DNA from: Solidesulfovibrio alcoholivorans DSM 5433
GTDB lineage: Bacteria; Desulfobacterota; Desulfovibrionia; Desulfovibrionales; Desulfovibrionaceae
Assembly (NCBI RefSeq): GCF_000702665.1
Contig: NZ_JNJA01000002.1
Coordinates: 62,001-126,000 of the forward strand
Direction of reading: 5' to 3'
Length of the DNA stretch: 64,000 nt
The notes under the pieces are model-generated. The model ran no database searches and was not told the DNA's origin. It saw nothing but the letters and a program-made list of their open reading frames with translations. Below, piece after piece: positions 40,333 through 49,076 of this stretch (the stretch's first letter is position 1; each line of letters begins with the position of its first letter). The translations under genes and the position numbers were made by a program.

Positions 40333-41787
40333 ATGGGAACGCACTACGAGTACGACCTGCTCGTCCTCGGCGGCGGCGCGGCCGGGCTCACGGTCGCGGC
40401 CGGGGCGGCGCGCCTTGGCGTGAAAACGCTCCTCGTCGAGCGCGAGGCGCGCCTGGGCGGCGACTGCCTGCACTTCGGCTGCGTGCCGAGCAAGACCCTT
40501 CTCGCCACGGCCCACGCCCGCAGCCTCCTTGCCCGGGCCCGGGACTTCGGCCTGCCGGAGGTGCCTGCGCCGCCGGTCGATTTCGCCGCCGTGCGCCGAC
40601 GCATCGAAACGGTCATCGCCGCCATCCAGGAGCACGACTCGCCCGAGCGCTTCGCGCGCCTGGGCGCGGACGTGCGTTTCGGCGAAGCCCGTTTCTGCGA
40701 CGACCATACGGTGATCCTGGACGGCAGGCGCATAAGCGCCGACCGCATCGTCGTGGCCACGGGCTCGAGCGCGGCCGTGCCCGCCATCCCGGGGCTGGCG
40801 GAGGCCGGGTATCTCACCAACCGCGAGATTTTTTCCCTGGAAGCGTTGCCCGAAAGCCTGGTCATCCTCGGCGGCGGGGCCGTGGCCGTGGAGATGGGGC
40901 AGGCGTTTTCGCGCCTGGGCAGCCGCGTGACGCTCGTGCAGCGAAGCGCCCGGCTGCTCACGCGCGAGGACCCGGACCTGTCTGCCGTGGTGGCCGCGCG
41001 CCTGGCCGCCGAGGGCGTGGAGGCGCGCCTCGGGGCCACGGTCACGGCCGTTTCCCGCGCGCCGGACGGGACGCGCGCCGTGGCGCTCACCCGTGACGGC
41101 CGTCGCGAGACGGTCAGCGGGGCGGAAATTCTCGTCGCGCTCGGGCGCACGGCCAACCTGGACGGCCTGGGCCTTGACGCGGCCGGGGTTGCCCGGACAA
41201 AAAAGGGCCTTGCGCTGGATGCGCGGCTGCGCACGTCGCGGCCCCACATCTTCGGCGCGGGCGACGTCACGGGCGAACACCTCTTCACCCACGCCGCAGG
41301 CTACGAGGGCGGGGTGGCGCTGGCCGGCGCGGTGCTGCGCCTGCCGCGCCGGGCCGACTACCGGCATCTGCCGCGCTGCGTCTACACCGAGCCGCAACTG
41401 GCCGTGGTCGGGGCGACCGAGGCCGAGGCCCGGGCGCGGGGAATACTCGGCGACGTGGTCGTGGAGCCCTTTTCCGGCAACGACCGGGCCCGGGCCGAGG
41501 GCGAGGACGCGGGGTTTGTCAAACTCGTGCGGGACCGCAAGGGGCGGCTCGTCGGCGTCGGCATCGTCGGCCCGGCCGCCGGGGAACTGGCCGCGGCCTG
41601 GGCCGTGGCCCTGGCCGGCAAGGTGGGCTGGGGCAGGCTCGCCGGCGCGGTGCTGCCCTATCCGACCCTGGCCGAGACGGGCAAGCGCGCCGCGGGCAGG
41701 GGGCTCGAGGCGAAACTTTTTTCCCCGTTCGTCCGACGTGTCCTGGGACTGCTTTGCGGCTACCGGGGACGCGGGCCGCAGCCGTGA
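40333..41787 (+). CDS. Dihydrolipoamide dehydrogenase/mercuric reductase-like flavoprotein
   Basis: A 484-residue class I pyridine-nucleotide-disulfide oxidoreductase. FAD motif LLVLGGGAAGLTVAAGAA, redox pair in GGDCLHFGCVPSKTLL, NAD motif LVILGGGAVAVEMGQAFSRLG, second FAD motif IFGAGDVTGEHLFTHAA and the interface motif YPTLAETGK are in the expected order. The acidic residue of YPTLAE is kept, but histidine is Tyr. There is no mercury-binding N-terminal domain and no C-terminal vicinal cysteine pair, so a true mercuric reductase is unlikely. GGAGG precedes the ATG. It heads a plus-strand run with two glycosyltransferases. Confidence 0.87.
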   Translation: MGTHYEYDLLVLGGGAAGLTVAAGAARLGVKTLLVEREARLGGDCLHFGCVPSKTLLATAHARSLLARARDFGLPEVPAPPVDFAAVRRRIETVIAAIQEHDSPERFARLGADVRFGEARFCDDHTVILDGRRISADRIVVATGSSAAVPAIPGLAEAGYLTNREIFSLEALPESLVILGGGAVAVEMGQAFSRLGSRVTLVQRSARLLTREDPDLSAVVAARLAAEGVEARLGATVTAVSRAPDGTRAVALTRDGRRETVSGAEILVALGRTANLDGLGLDAAGVARTKKGLALDARLRTSRPHIFGAGDVTGEHLFTHAAGYEGGVALAGAVLRLPRRADYRHLPRCVYTEPQLAVVGATEAEARARGILGDVVVEPFSGNDRARAEGEDAGFVKLVRDRKGRLVGVGIVGPAAGELAAAWAVALAGKVGWGRLAGAVLPYPTLAETGKRAAGRGLEAKLFSPFVRRVLGLLCGYRGRGPQP

Positions 41788-41825
41788 GGCGCGGCGGCCG
41801 GGACGGCAACACGAAAGGAGCGAGG

Positions 41826-43178
41826 ATGCCGGCGCAAGCCGCAAAACCGGTGCTGGTCATGGTCCTCAAGGGCTATCCGCGCCTGTCCGAGACGTTTATC
41901 GCCAACGAGATCGCGCTGCTCGAGTCCCTGGGCTTTCGCGTGCGCATCGTCTCCATGCGCGATCCACGCGAGGCGCTCCGCCACGCCGCCATCTACCGCA
42001 TCAAGGCCCCGGTGACCTATCTGCCGGACCGCATCCTGCCGGCGCTCGGCGAGCTTCTCTACGAAAACGTGCGCGCGGCCCTGGATTCGCCGGCCGGCTA
42101 CGCCAGGGCGTTCGGGCGCATGCTGCGCCATTTGGCCGCCACGCGGCGCTCGGCCACGCTCAAGCACCTGCTCCAGGCGGGGTTCCTCTGCCGCCGCGCC
42201 CTCGCCCCGGGCGAAAACGTCCATTTGCACGCCCACTTCGCCCATTCCCCGACCTCGGTCGCCCTGTACGCCGGGCTGATCAAGGGCCTGCCCGTGAGCT
42301 TCACCGGCCACGCCAAGGACGTCTGGACGCAGGCCCCGGAAAAGCTCGCGGACAAGATCGGCAAGGCCGCCTTCGTGGTCACCTGCACGCAGGCCAACGC
42401 CGCGTACCTGCGCCGGCTCTCGCCGAACGGCACGCCGGTTTTCGCGGTGTACCACGGCATCGACCTCAAGCTCTTTTCCGACGCCCATGCCGCGCCCGAG
42501 GCCGGGCCGCCCTGGCGCGTGCTCAGCGTGGCGCGGCTGACCGCCAAGAAGGGCCTGGACACCGTGCTCGACGCCCTGGGCCGGCTGGCCGGAGAGGGCG
42601 TCGCGTTCACCTACGACCTCGTGGGCGCGGGCGAGGACCGCGAGGCGCTGGCGGCGCAGGCGAGGCGGCTCGGCATCGCCGACCGCGTCACCTTCCACGG
42701 CGCGCTCCCGCACGAGGCGGTGCTCGGGCTCTACCGCCGCGCCCATGTCTTCGTCCTCGGCTGCCGCGTGCTCGCCAACGGCGACCGCGACGGCGTGCCC
42801 AACGTGCTGGTCGAGGCCATGGCCATGGGCGTGCCCGTGGCCGCGACCGACGTCTCGGCCCTGCCGGAGCTGGCCCGAAACGGCGACACGGCCCTGACCT
42901 GCCCCCCGGACGCTCCCGAGGCCCTGGCCGCTGCCGTGCGCCGGCTGCTGGAGGACACGGCCCTGCGCGCCCGGCTGGTTGCGGCGGCCAAGGCGGCCGT
43001 GGCCCGTGATTTCGACAACACGGCCAACACGCGCGCCCTGGCCGCCGTCTTCGCCCGCCACGCCGGCCGCCCTGCCGGGGCGTTCGCGGCCACGGTCGCG
43101 CCGCCCGGCCCCGCGTCTGCCCCCGCGTCCGGCCCTGTGCCCGGCCCCGCGTCCGGCGTTTCGGACGCCGCGCCGTGA
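41826..43178 (+). CDS. Glycosyltransferase family 4
   Basis: A 450-residue GT4 enzyme from the ATG at 41826, which follows AAAGGAG. The acceptor-side motif is KGYPRLSETFIANEI; the region HLHAHFAHSPTSVAL and SFTGHAKDVW is typical of exopolysaccharide GT4 enzymes (EpsF/WcaL-like); the donor site has YHGIDLKLFS, LSVARLTAKKGLD and the DGVPNVLVEAMAMGVPVAATDVS segment with the EX7E glutamates. A Pro/Ala/Ser/Gly-rich tail of about 30 residues at the C-terminus is unusual and probably disordered. The stop overlaps the next start (GTGA). Confidence 0.9.
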   Translation: MPAQAAKPVLVMVLKGYPRLSETFIANEIALLESLGFRVRIVSMRDPREALRHAAIYRIKAPVTYLPDRILPALGELLYENVRAALDSPAGYARAFGRMLRHLAATRRSATLKHLLQAGFLCRRALAPGENVHLHAHFAHSPTSVALYAGLIKGLPVSFTGHAKDVWTQAPEKLADKIGKAAFVVTCTQANAAYLRRLSPNGTPVFAVYHGIDLKLFSDAHAAPEAGPPWRVLSVARLTAKKGLDTVLDALGRLAGEGVAFTYDLVGAGEDREALAAQARRLGIADRVTFHGALPHEAVLGLYRRAHVFVLGCRVLANGDRDGVPNVLVEAMAMGVPVAATDVSALPELARNGDTALTCPPDAPEALAAAVRRLLEDTALRARLVAAAKAAVARDFDNTANTRALAAVFARHAGRPAGAFAATVAPPGPASAPASGPVPGPASGVSDAAP

Positions 43179-44290
43179 AAGTCGCTCTGTATGCGCCGCT
43201 CAAGCCCCTGGACCACCCCGTGCCCTCGGGCGACCGCACCATCGGCCGGGAACTGGCCGCCGCCCTGGCCGGGCACGGCATCGAAACCGTGGTCCCCACG
43301 CGGTTCCGCGCACGCTGGTTCTCGGCCCGGCCGCTGCTGTGGCTGAAAGCCCTGGCCGCCCGGCGCGAGGCCCTGGCCACGGCGCGCCGGGAGGGGACCC
43401 GCGCCTTCGTCACCTACCACGCCTACTACAAGTCCCCGGACGTGATCGGCCCGTACGTGGCGCGCGTGCTCGGCATTCCCTACGTGATCTTCCAGGGCAT
43501 CCATGCGACGAAAACGCGGCGCAGGCTGGCCACGTGCCTGGGCTATGCCCTCAACCGCCGGTCGCTTTTGGCCGCGGACGCGGTTTTTTCCAACCGGAAG
43601 CTGGACGTGGCCAACCTGTTGCGCCTTCTGCCGCCGGAGCGCGTGGTCTACGTGCGTCCGGGCATCGACCCCGGGGAATTCGCTTTCGACGCCGCGGCCC
43701 GGCGTCGTCTGCGCGGCGCGTGGGGCGTGACCGACGCGCCCGTGGTGGTCACGGCGGCCATGTTTCGTGACGACGTCAAGGCGAAGAGCCTGGCGTTTCT
43801 CTTCCTGCGCCTGGGCGAGCTGGCCCGCCAGGGAGTGCCGTTTTTCCTGGCCGTGGCCGGGGACGGGGAGATGCGCGAGCCCCTTGCCGCCCTGGCCGCG
43901 CGGGAGTTGCCGGACCGGCACGTGTTTCTGGGGCTCGTGCCGCGCGGCGAACTCGGCGCGGTCCTCGGCGCGGGCGACCTGTTCGCCTTTCCCGGCATCG
44001 GGGAATCCCTCGGCATGGTCTACCTGGAGGCGCAGGCGGCCGGGTTGCCCGTGGTAGCCCTGGCCGACGGCGGCGTGCCCGAGGTGGTCGTAAACGGCCG
44101 CACGGGCTTTCTCACGCCTCCGGGTGACGCCGCGGCCTACGGCGACGCCCTGGCGCGATTGCTCGACGACAAGGCCCTGCGACGCGCCATGGGCGAGGCG
44201 GCCGCCCGGTACGTGCGCGCGGAGCACGACAGGGCGGTCAATTACGGCGCGGTGGCCGAGCGCCTGTGCCGGCTGGTCGGGCGGCGCTGA
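43175..44290 (+). CDS. Glycosyltransferase family 4
   Basis: A 371-residue GT4 enzyme that starts with GTG at 43175, overlapping the stop of the preceding glycosyltransferase. N-terminal MKVALYAPLKPLDHPVPSGD has the glycine/proline-rich acceptor loop; the donor half has YVRPGIDPGEFAF, FLGLVPRGELGAVLGAGDLF and GIGESLGMVYLEAQAAGLPVVA. It probably acts in the same glycan pathway as its neighbour. The 120 bases after it are AT-rich and lead to the hybrid kinase gene. Confidence 0.9.
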   Translation: MKVALYAPLKPLDHPVPSGDRTIGRELAAALAGHGIETVVPTRFRARWFSARPLLWLKALAARREALATARREGTRAFVTYHAYYKSPDVIGPYVARVLGIPYVIFQGIHATKTRRRLATCLGYALNRRSLLAADAVFSNRKLDVANLLRLLPPERVVYVRPGIDPGEFAFDAAARRRLRGAWGVTDAPVVVTAAMFRDDVKAKSLAFLFLRLGELARQGVPFFLAVAGDGEMREPLAALAARELPDRHVFLGLVPRGELGAVLGAGDLFAFPGIGESLGMVYLEAQAAGLPVVALADGGVPEVVVNGRTGFLTPPGDAAAYGDALARLLDDKALRRAMGEAAARYVRAEHDRAVNYGAVAERLCRLVGRR

Positions 44291-44410
44291 AATTGTTGCT
44301 GGCCGGATTGTTTCTTTTCGATTATTAAGAAATCGTTCTGACTTTTAAATATAGGCGAATTGATGCGGTCTTCCGGAAGGGGTGAAAGCAGTCCCGGGAG
44401 GCCTGGAGTC

Positions 44411-47400
44411 ATGGCCATGGGCAATCTCTGCGAAACCCTGCTACGCGATCTCCCGCCCGCTGCGCCGCTGACGCTTGGTCTGTGGACCTCCGCCGCCACC
44501 GCCGCCCGGACCCTTCTCGACGCCGGCTCCGGCGAAGCCCTTGTTCTCGACGCCGGCCGGCCGCTTGGCGTGGTCACCACCCGCGGGCTGACGCGGGTGC
44601 TCGTCCAGGCCCCGGACAAGGCCGCGCACCTGGCCGTGCGCGATCTCATGGAACCCGTGGCCGTCACCCCGGACGGCGACGCCCTGCCGGCGGCCGTGCG
44701 GCATCTTTTGGCCGCGCCGTCGCGGCGGCTGGCCGTGGTGGACGCCACGGGCAAGGCCGTCGGCATCCTGGCGCCGTTTCACGTGGCGCGGCTGTGCGCC
44801 GGGCTCGACGAACTGTGCGGTCGCACCGTGGCCAGCGCCATGGCCCGGGCCGTGGTCACGGCCGGGCCCGGCGAGATGCTGCGCGCCGTGCTCGACCGCA
44901 TGGTGCGCATGGGCGTGGGCGGCGTGGTGGTTGTCGAAGCGGACAAACCGCGCGGCATGTTCACGGCCCGCGACGCGGTGGCCCTGCTCGCCGGGGGCGA
45001 GGACGTCCAGGAAGCGCCGGTTTCGGCGGTCATGCGCGTGCCGGTCGTGGCCATCTCGCCGCAACTGGCCCTGACCGAGGCCGTGCGGGGCATGGACGGG
45101 GCCGGCGCGGGCCGTCTCGCCGTCACCGACGCCGCCGGCTATCTGGTCGGCCTGCTCGCCTGGACCGACGTGGCGCGGTCCCTGTCCTCGGTCCTTGCCG
45201 AAGCCGAAGGCGCGGCCCTGCGCGAGCGCGCGGACCTCTACCACGACCTCTACGACAACGCCGCGCCCGGCCTGTTCCGCCTGGATCCTTCGGGACGGCC
45301 CCTTGCCGCCAACAGGACCCTGGCCCGGCTGCTGGGCTACCGGGACGTGGCCGATTTCCTGCGCCAGGCGCGAAATCCTTCGCATCCCCTGCGCCTGGAC
45401 GTGGCCGAGCGCCGGGATCTGCTCGTACGGGCGCTGGCCGAGCCCGGGCCCGTCGCTTTCGAGACGCGGGCCTTTTCACAGGACGGCACGGCGACGCGGC
45501 TTTTTTGCTCCCTGCGCGTCAAGCGCGATGCGCTGGGCGGTCCCCGCTACCTGGAAGGGACGTGCGCCGTCCCCGCCGCAGGCGCGGGCGACGCCGGGCG
45601 CGGGGAGGACAACGGCTACCGTTCCATCGTCGAACACCAGACCGAGCTGATCTGCCGCCTCGACGCGGACATGCGCCTCCAGTTCGTCAATGCCGCTTTT
45701 GCCCGCTACTACGGGCGCACGCCCGAACGCTGCGTGGCGGAAAATTTTCAGCCCGACGTGCCGGAAGAGGATGCGGCCCTGCGCCAGTCCAGGATGCGGG
45801 CGATTTGCCCCTCGCGGCCGACCACGGGGTACGAGCACCGCGTGCGCCGCCCGGACGGGCGGGAACGCTACCAGCGCTGGACCTGCCGGGCCATCTTCGA
45901 CGCCGCCGGCAAGGTGCTCGAGTACCAGTGCGTCGGCCGCGATGTCACGGCGCGCCGCCGCGCCCAGCACAAGCTGCGCGGCGAGGCCCTGCTCGCCCGG
46001 ACGCTGCTCGATGCCCTGCCGGTTCCCGTATATTCCAAAAGCGCCGACCGGCGCTACAGCGGCTGCAACCAGGCTTTCGAATCCCTGGTCTCGGTGCCGC
46101 GCGAACACCTCGTTGGCAAGCGTTTCGAAGAGATCTTCGAGGACAGGGAGGCCGCTGCCTATGCGGCCCTCGATACGCAGTTGCTGGCCCGCGGCGGCAG
46201 GCAGGTCTACGAGGCCACGCTGGCCACGACGGGCGGGGAGCGGCACCTCCGCTTGTACAAGGCTTGCGTGCGCGACGCGGATACGAGCGAGCCTTATGGG
46301 CTGGTTGGCGTCGCCCTGGACGTGACCGACCGCCACCGGTCCGAAGCCGCGGCCGCCGCGTTGCGCGCGGACCTGGAGGCGGACGCGGCGCGTCTCTCCC
46401 GCGAACTCGAAGCGGCGCAGGCCGAGAGGGACCGGGCGCTGTCCCGGCAGCGCGAGGATGCGCAGTTTCTCGACACGGTCCTGTCCGCCGTGGGCGAAGG
46501 CGTGTGCGTGCTGTCGCCGGACATGACCGTGCTGTCGGTCAACCGCGCCATGCGCAGCCTGTACGCCGAGGAAGGGGAAATTGTCGGCCGCAGCTGCCAC
46601 GAGGTGTTCCACGGCCTGGCCACGCCCTGCCAGGACTGCCCGTCGCTGCGGGCCCTGGCCACGCGCAAGCTCGCCATGAGCGTGGTGCCGCGGGTCGTCG
46701 ACGACCGGCAAAGCGGTTGGGTCGAGCTTTTCTGCTATCCGCTTCTCGGCGACGACGGCGCGGTGCGGGCCATTATCGAGATCGTGCGCGATGTCACGGC
46801 CGGGCGCAAGATGGAGGCGGAACTGGCCGCCGCCCTGGAGCGCGCCGAGGCGGCCAGTCGGGCCAAGGGTGCCTTTCTGGCCAACATGAGCCACGAGATA
46901 CGCACGCCGCTCAATGCCGTGCTCGGCTACGTCCAGCTCATGCGCGGCGACAGCCTCGAGGCGCGCCAGCGCGAGCGCCTGGCCGTGGTCGAGGAATCCG
47001 CGGCCACGCTGCTTTCGCTTATAAACGACATCCTCGACTACTCGAAGATCGAGGCCGGGCGCATGGAACTCAAGGCCGAGTCCTTCGACCTGCCCGCCTG
47101 TCTGGAGGCGGTGCTCAAGGAACAGGAGGTGCTCGCCCGCGACAAGGGCCTGTCCCTGGCCCTGGAAATCGCGCCCGACGTGCCTCGCGACATCCGGGGC
47201 GACGGCCTGCGCCTGCGCCAGGTGTTGCGCAACCTCGTCAACAACGCCGTCAAGTATACCGACCAGGGCGGCGTGACGCTCCGGGCCGGCCGTGTCGGCG
47301 AAACCATCGGGCCCGGCGGCGAAGGGCGGCGCGTGGTGCTGCGCCTGACCGTGAGCGATACCGGCGTGGGCATCCCCTCCGACCAGCAGGCCGCCATTTT

Positions 47401-48388
47401 CGAGAGTTTCACCCAGGTGGACGGGGGCCTGACCAAACGGCAGGCCGGAACCGGGCTGGGGCTGGCCATCTGCCGGCTCCTGGCCGGGCTCATGGGCGGC
47501 GAGGTCCGCATGGAAAGCGTTCCCGGGCGGGGCAGCTCCTTCTGGCTCGAATGTCCCTTCGCCATGGCCGCGCCTGTGTCCCGGCCGCAGGAGGCGGTCC
47601 TGCCGTCGCGCACGGGCGCGTTGCCGCCGCTTTCCATCCTCCTGGTCGAGGATAACCGCATCAACCGCGTCTTCGCCACCGACCTTCTGGAGAGCCGGGG
47701 ACACCGGGTCGTCGCCGCCGAGAACGGCCGGGCCGCCCTGGAGTGCCTGGCCGTGTCCCCGGTGGACGTGGTGCTCATGGACATCCAGATGCCGGTCATG
47801 GACGGGCTGGCCGCCACCCGCGCCATCCGGGCCGGGCATATGGGCATCGACCCCGCCGTGCCCGTGATCGGGCTTTCCGCCTACGCCCTGGACCACGAAC
47901 GCGAGCGCTTCCTGGCGGCGGGCCTTGACGACTACATCGTCAAGCCCATCGACGTGGAGCTTTTTTTCGAGGCCGTGCGCCGCGTGTTGTCCCGCCATGG
48001 ACGCCCGCCGGCCAGGGCCGGCGAGACGGTCGGGAGAAGCAAGGGCGTGCTGGACACGGCCGCGCTTTTTGCCCGCTACCGCAACAAGGCCGGCCTGCTC
48101 ATCCGCGTGGGACGGGAATTCATCCGTTCGCTGCCCGAGCAGCTCGCGGCCATGGACGCCGCCCTGCGCGAGGGCGACATGCGGGTGTGCGAGCGCGTGG
48201 CCCACACGCTCAAGGGCAATGCGGCGATGTTCGGGGCCACGGCCATGCGCGAGGCGGCCGCGGCCTTGGAATCCGCCGCCGCTGCGGATGATGCGACCAG
48301 GGTCGATGCCCTCGCGCCCGGGTTTCGCGAGATCTGCCGGGAGGCGCTGGCGGGCATGGACGCCTTTCTTGGGCGCATGGGCGGCTAG
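44411..48388 (+). CDS. Hybrid histidine kinase with four CBS, several PAS, REC and Hpt domains
   Basis: A 1,325-residue signalling protein from the ATG at 44411, which has GGAGG nine bases upstream; upstream TTG and ATG starts at 44360 and 44363 are possible. Residues about 15-255 are four CBS repeats (two Bateman modules), then three or four PAS domains to about 800, one with the cysteine motif CQDCPSL. The HisKA H-box SHEIRTPLN has H828; the HATPase has NLVNNAVKYTD, DTGVGI and GTGLGLAI. The receiver aspartate is D1124 (VVLMDIQMP) and the Hpt histidine is H1265 (HTLKGN). No membrane segment was seen, so it senses cytoplasmic signals; CBS pairs usually bind adenine nucleotides. The output partner is not encoded nearby. 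Confidence 0.93.
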   Translation: MAMGNLCETLLRDLPPAAPLTLGLWTSAATAARTLLDAGSGEALVLDAGRPLGVVTTRGLTRVLVQAPDKAAHLAVRDLMEPVAVTPDGDALPAAVRHLLAAPSRRLAVVDATGKAVGILAPFHVARLCAGLDELCGRTVASAMARAVVTAGPGEMLRAVLDRMVRMGVGGVVVVEADKPRGMFTARDAVALLAGGEDVQEAPVSAVMRVPVVAISPQLALTEAVRGMDGAGAGRLAVTDAAGYLVGLLAWTDVARSLSSVLAEAEGAALRERADLYHDLYDNAAPGLFRLDPSGRPLAANRTLARLLGYRDVADFLRQARNPSHPLRLDVAERRDLLVRALAEPGPVAFETRAFSQDGTATRLFCSLRVKRDALGGPRYLEGTCAVPAAGAGDAGRGEDNGYRSIVEHQTELICRLDADMRLQFVNAAFARYYGRTPERCVAENFQPDVPEEDAALRQSRMRAICPSRPTTGYEHRVRRPDGRERYQRWTCRAIFDAAGKVLEYQCVGRDVTARRRAQHKLRGEALLARTLLDALPVPVYSKSADRRYSGCNQAFESLVSVPREHLVGKRFEEIFEDREAAAYAALDTQLLARGGRQVYEATLATTGGERHLRLYKACVRDADTSEPYGLVGVALDVTDRHRSEAAAAALRADLEADAARLSRELEAAQAERDRALSRQREDAQFLDTVLSAVGEGVCVLSPDMTVLSVNRAMRSLYAEEGEIVGRSCHEVFHGLATPCQDCPSLRALATRKLAMSVVPRVVDDRQSGWVELFCYPLLGDDGAVRAIIEIVRDVTAGRKMEAELAAALERAEAASRAKGAFLANMSHEIRTPLNAVLGYVQLMRGDSLEARQRERLAVVEESAATLLSLINDILDYSKIEAGRMELKAESFDLPACLEAVLKEQEVLARDKGLSLALEIAPDVPRDIRGDGLRLRQVLRNLVNNAVKYTDQGGVTLRAGRVGETIGPGGEGRRVVLRLTVSDTGVGIPSDQQAAIFESFTQVDGGLTKRQAGTGLGLAICRLLAGLMGGEVRMESVPGRGSSFWLECPFAMAAPVSRPQEAVLPSRTGALPPLSILLVEDNRINRVFATDLLESRGHRVVAAENGRAALECLAVSPVDVVLMDIQMPVMDGLAATRAIRAGHMGIDPAVPVIGLSAYALDHERERFLAAGLDDYIVKPIDVELFFEAVRRVLSRHGRPPARAGETVGRSKGVLDTAALFARYRNKAGLLIRVGREFIRSLPEQLAAMDAALREGDMRVCERVAHTLKGNAAMFGATAMREAAAALESAAAADDATRVDALAPGFREICREALAGMDAFLGRMGG

Positions 48389-48452
48389 GCCGCGTGCCTT
48401 TTCCCGGAATTTCTGGCAGGATCTCCTCCATGCCGACGGGAAGGGCCTCGTT

Positions 48453-49076
48453 ATGGGACGCACGGTATTTTATCTGCTGCGGCACGCCGCCACCTACTGG
48501 AACAGGGAAAAGCGCATCCAGGGCCAATGGGACAGCGAACTTTCGCCCGCCGGCAAGGAGGCCGCCGCCGCCCTGGCAGCGCCGTTGGCCACGCTCGGGT
48601 TTTCCCGTGTCGTCGCGAGCGACCTCGGCCGGGCCAAGGCCACGGTCGGCATCCTCAACCTGCGCCTGCGTCTGCCCGTGACCCTCGACAAGCGGCTGCG
48701 CGAGCAGCATTTCGGCCAATGGACCGGCAAGCTCTGGCGCGATGTGCCGGCTGACGCCCTGCGCGCGGCCGAGGCCGCCGGCTGGGGCTTCACCCCGCCG
48801 GAAGGGGAGTCGCGTGAGGAAGTGCGGCTGCGCGCCGTGCACGCCCTGAGCGACGCCGCCCGGGCCAACACCGGCAGGACCGTGCTCGTCGTTTCCCACC
48901 AAGGGGTCATCAAGGCCGTGCTTTACCATCTGCTCGGCCGGGCCTACCTGCCCGAAGAACCCCGGGCCTTCGATCCCGACAGGCTCCAGCGCCTTGTCTG
49001 CCAGGACGGCGTCCTGTCCGTGGACGCCCTGGACGTGGCGCTGCCCGAAGCGCCGCAGGTGTCCGCAGCGCCGTGA
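48453..49076 (+). CDS. Histidine phosphatase (phosphoglycerate mutase-like)
   Basis: A 207-residue histidine-phosphatase superfamily member. The catalytic RHG motif is LLRHAATYWN (RHA variant), with EQHFGQWTGKLW and VVSHQGVIKAVLY supplying the second histidine. The variation RHA for RHG is common among phosphatases rather than true mutases. It follows the hybrid kinase by 64 bases and overlaps the next gene by GTGA. The substrate is unknown; alpha-ribazole phosphate and sugar phosphates are typical for this size. Confidence 0.88.
   Translation: MGRTVFYLLRHAATYWNREKRIQGQWDSELSPAGKEAAAALAAPLATLGFSRVVASDLGRAKATVGILNLRLRLPVTLDKRLREQHFGQWTGKLWRDVPADALRAAEAAGWGFTPPEGESREEVRLRAVHALSDAARANTGRTVLVVSHQGVIKAVLYHLLGRAYLPEEPRAFDPDRLQRLVCQDGVLSVDALDVALPEAPQVSAAP

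Noticed and set aside
40333..41787. Mercuric reductase (merA)
   Set aside because: No N-terminal metal-binding domain, no C-terminal cysteine pair and no mer genes nearby.
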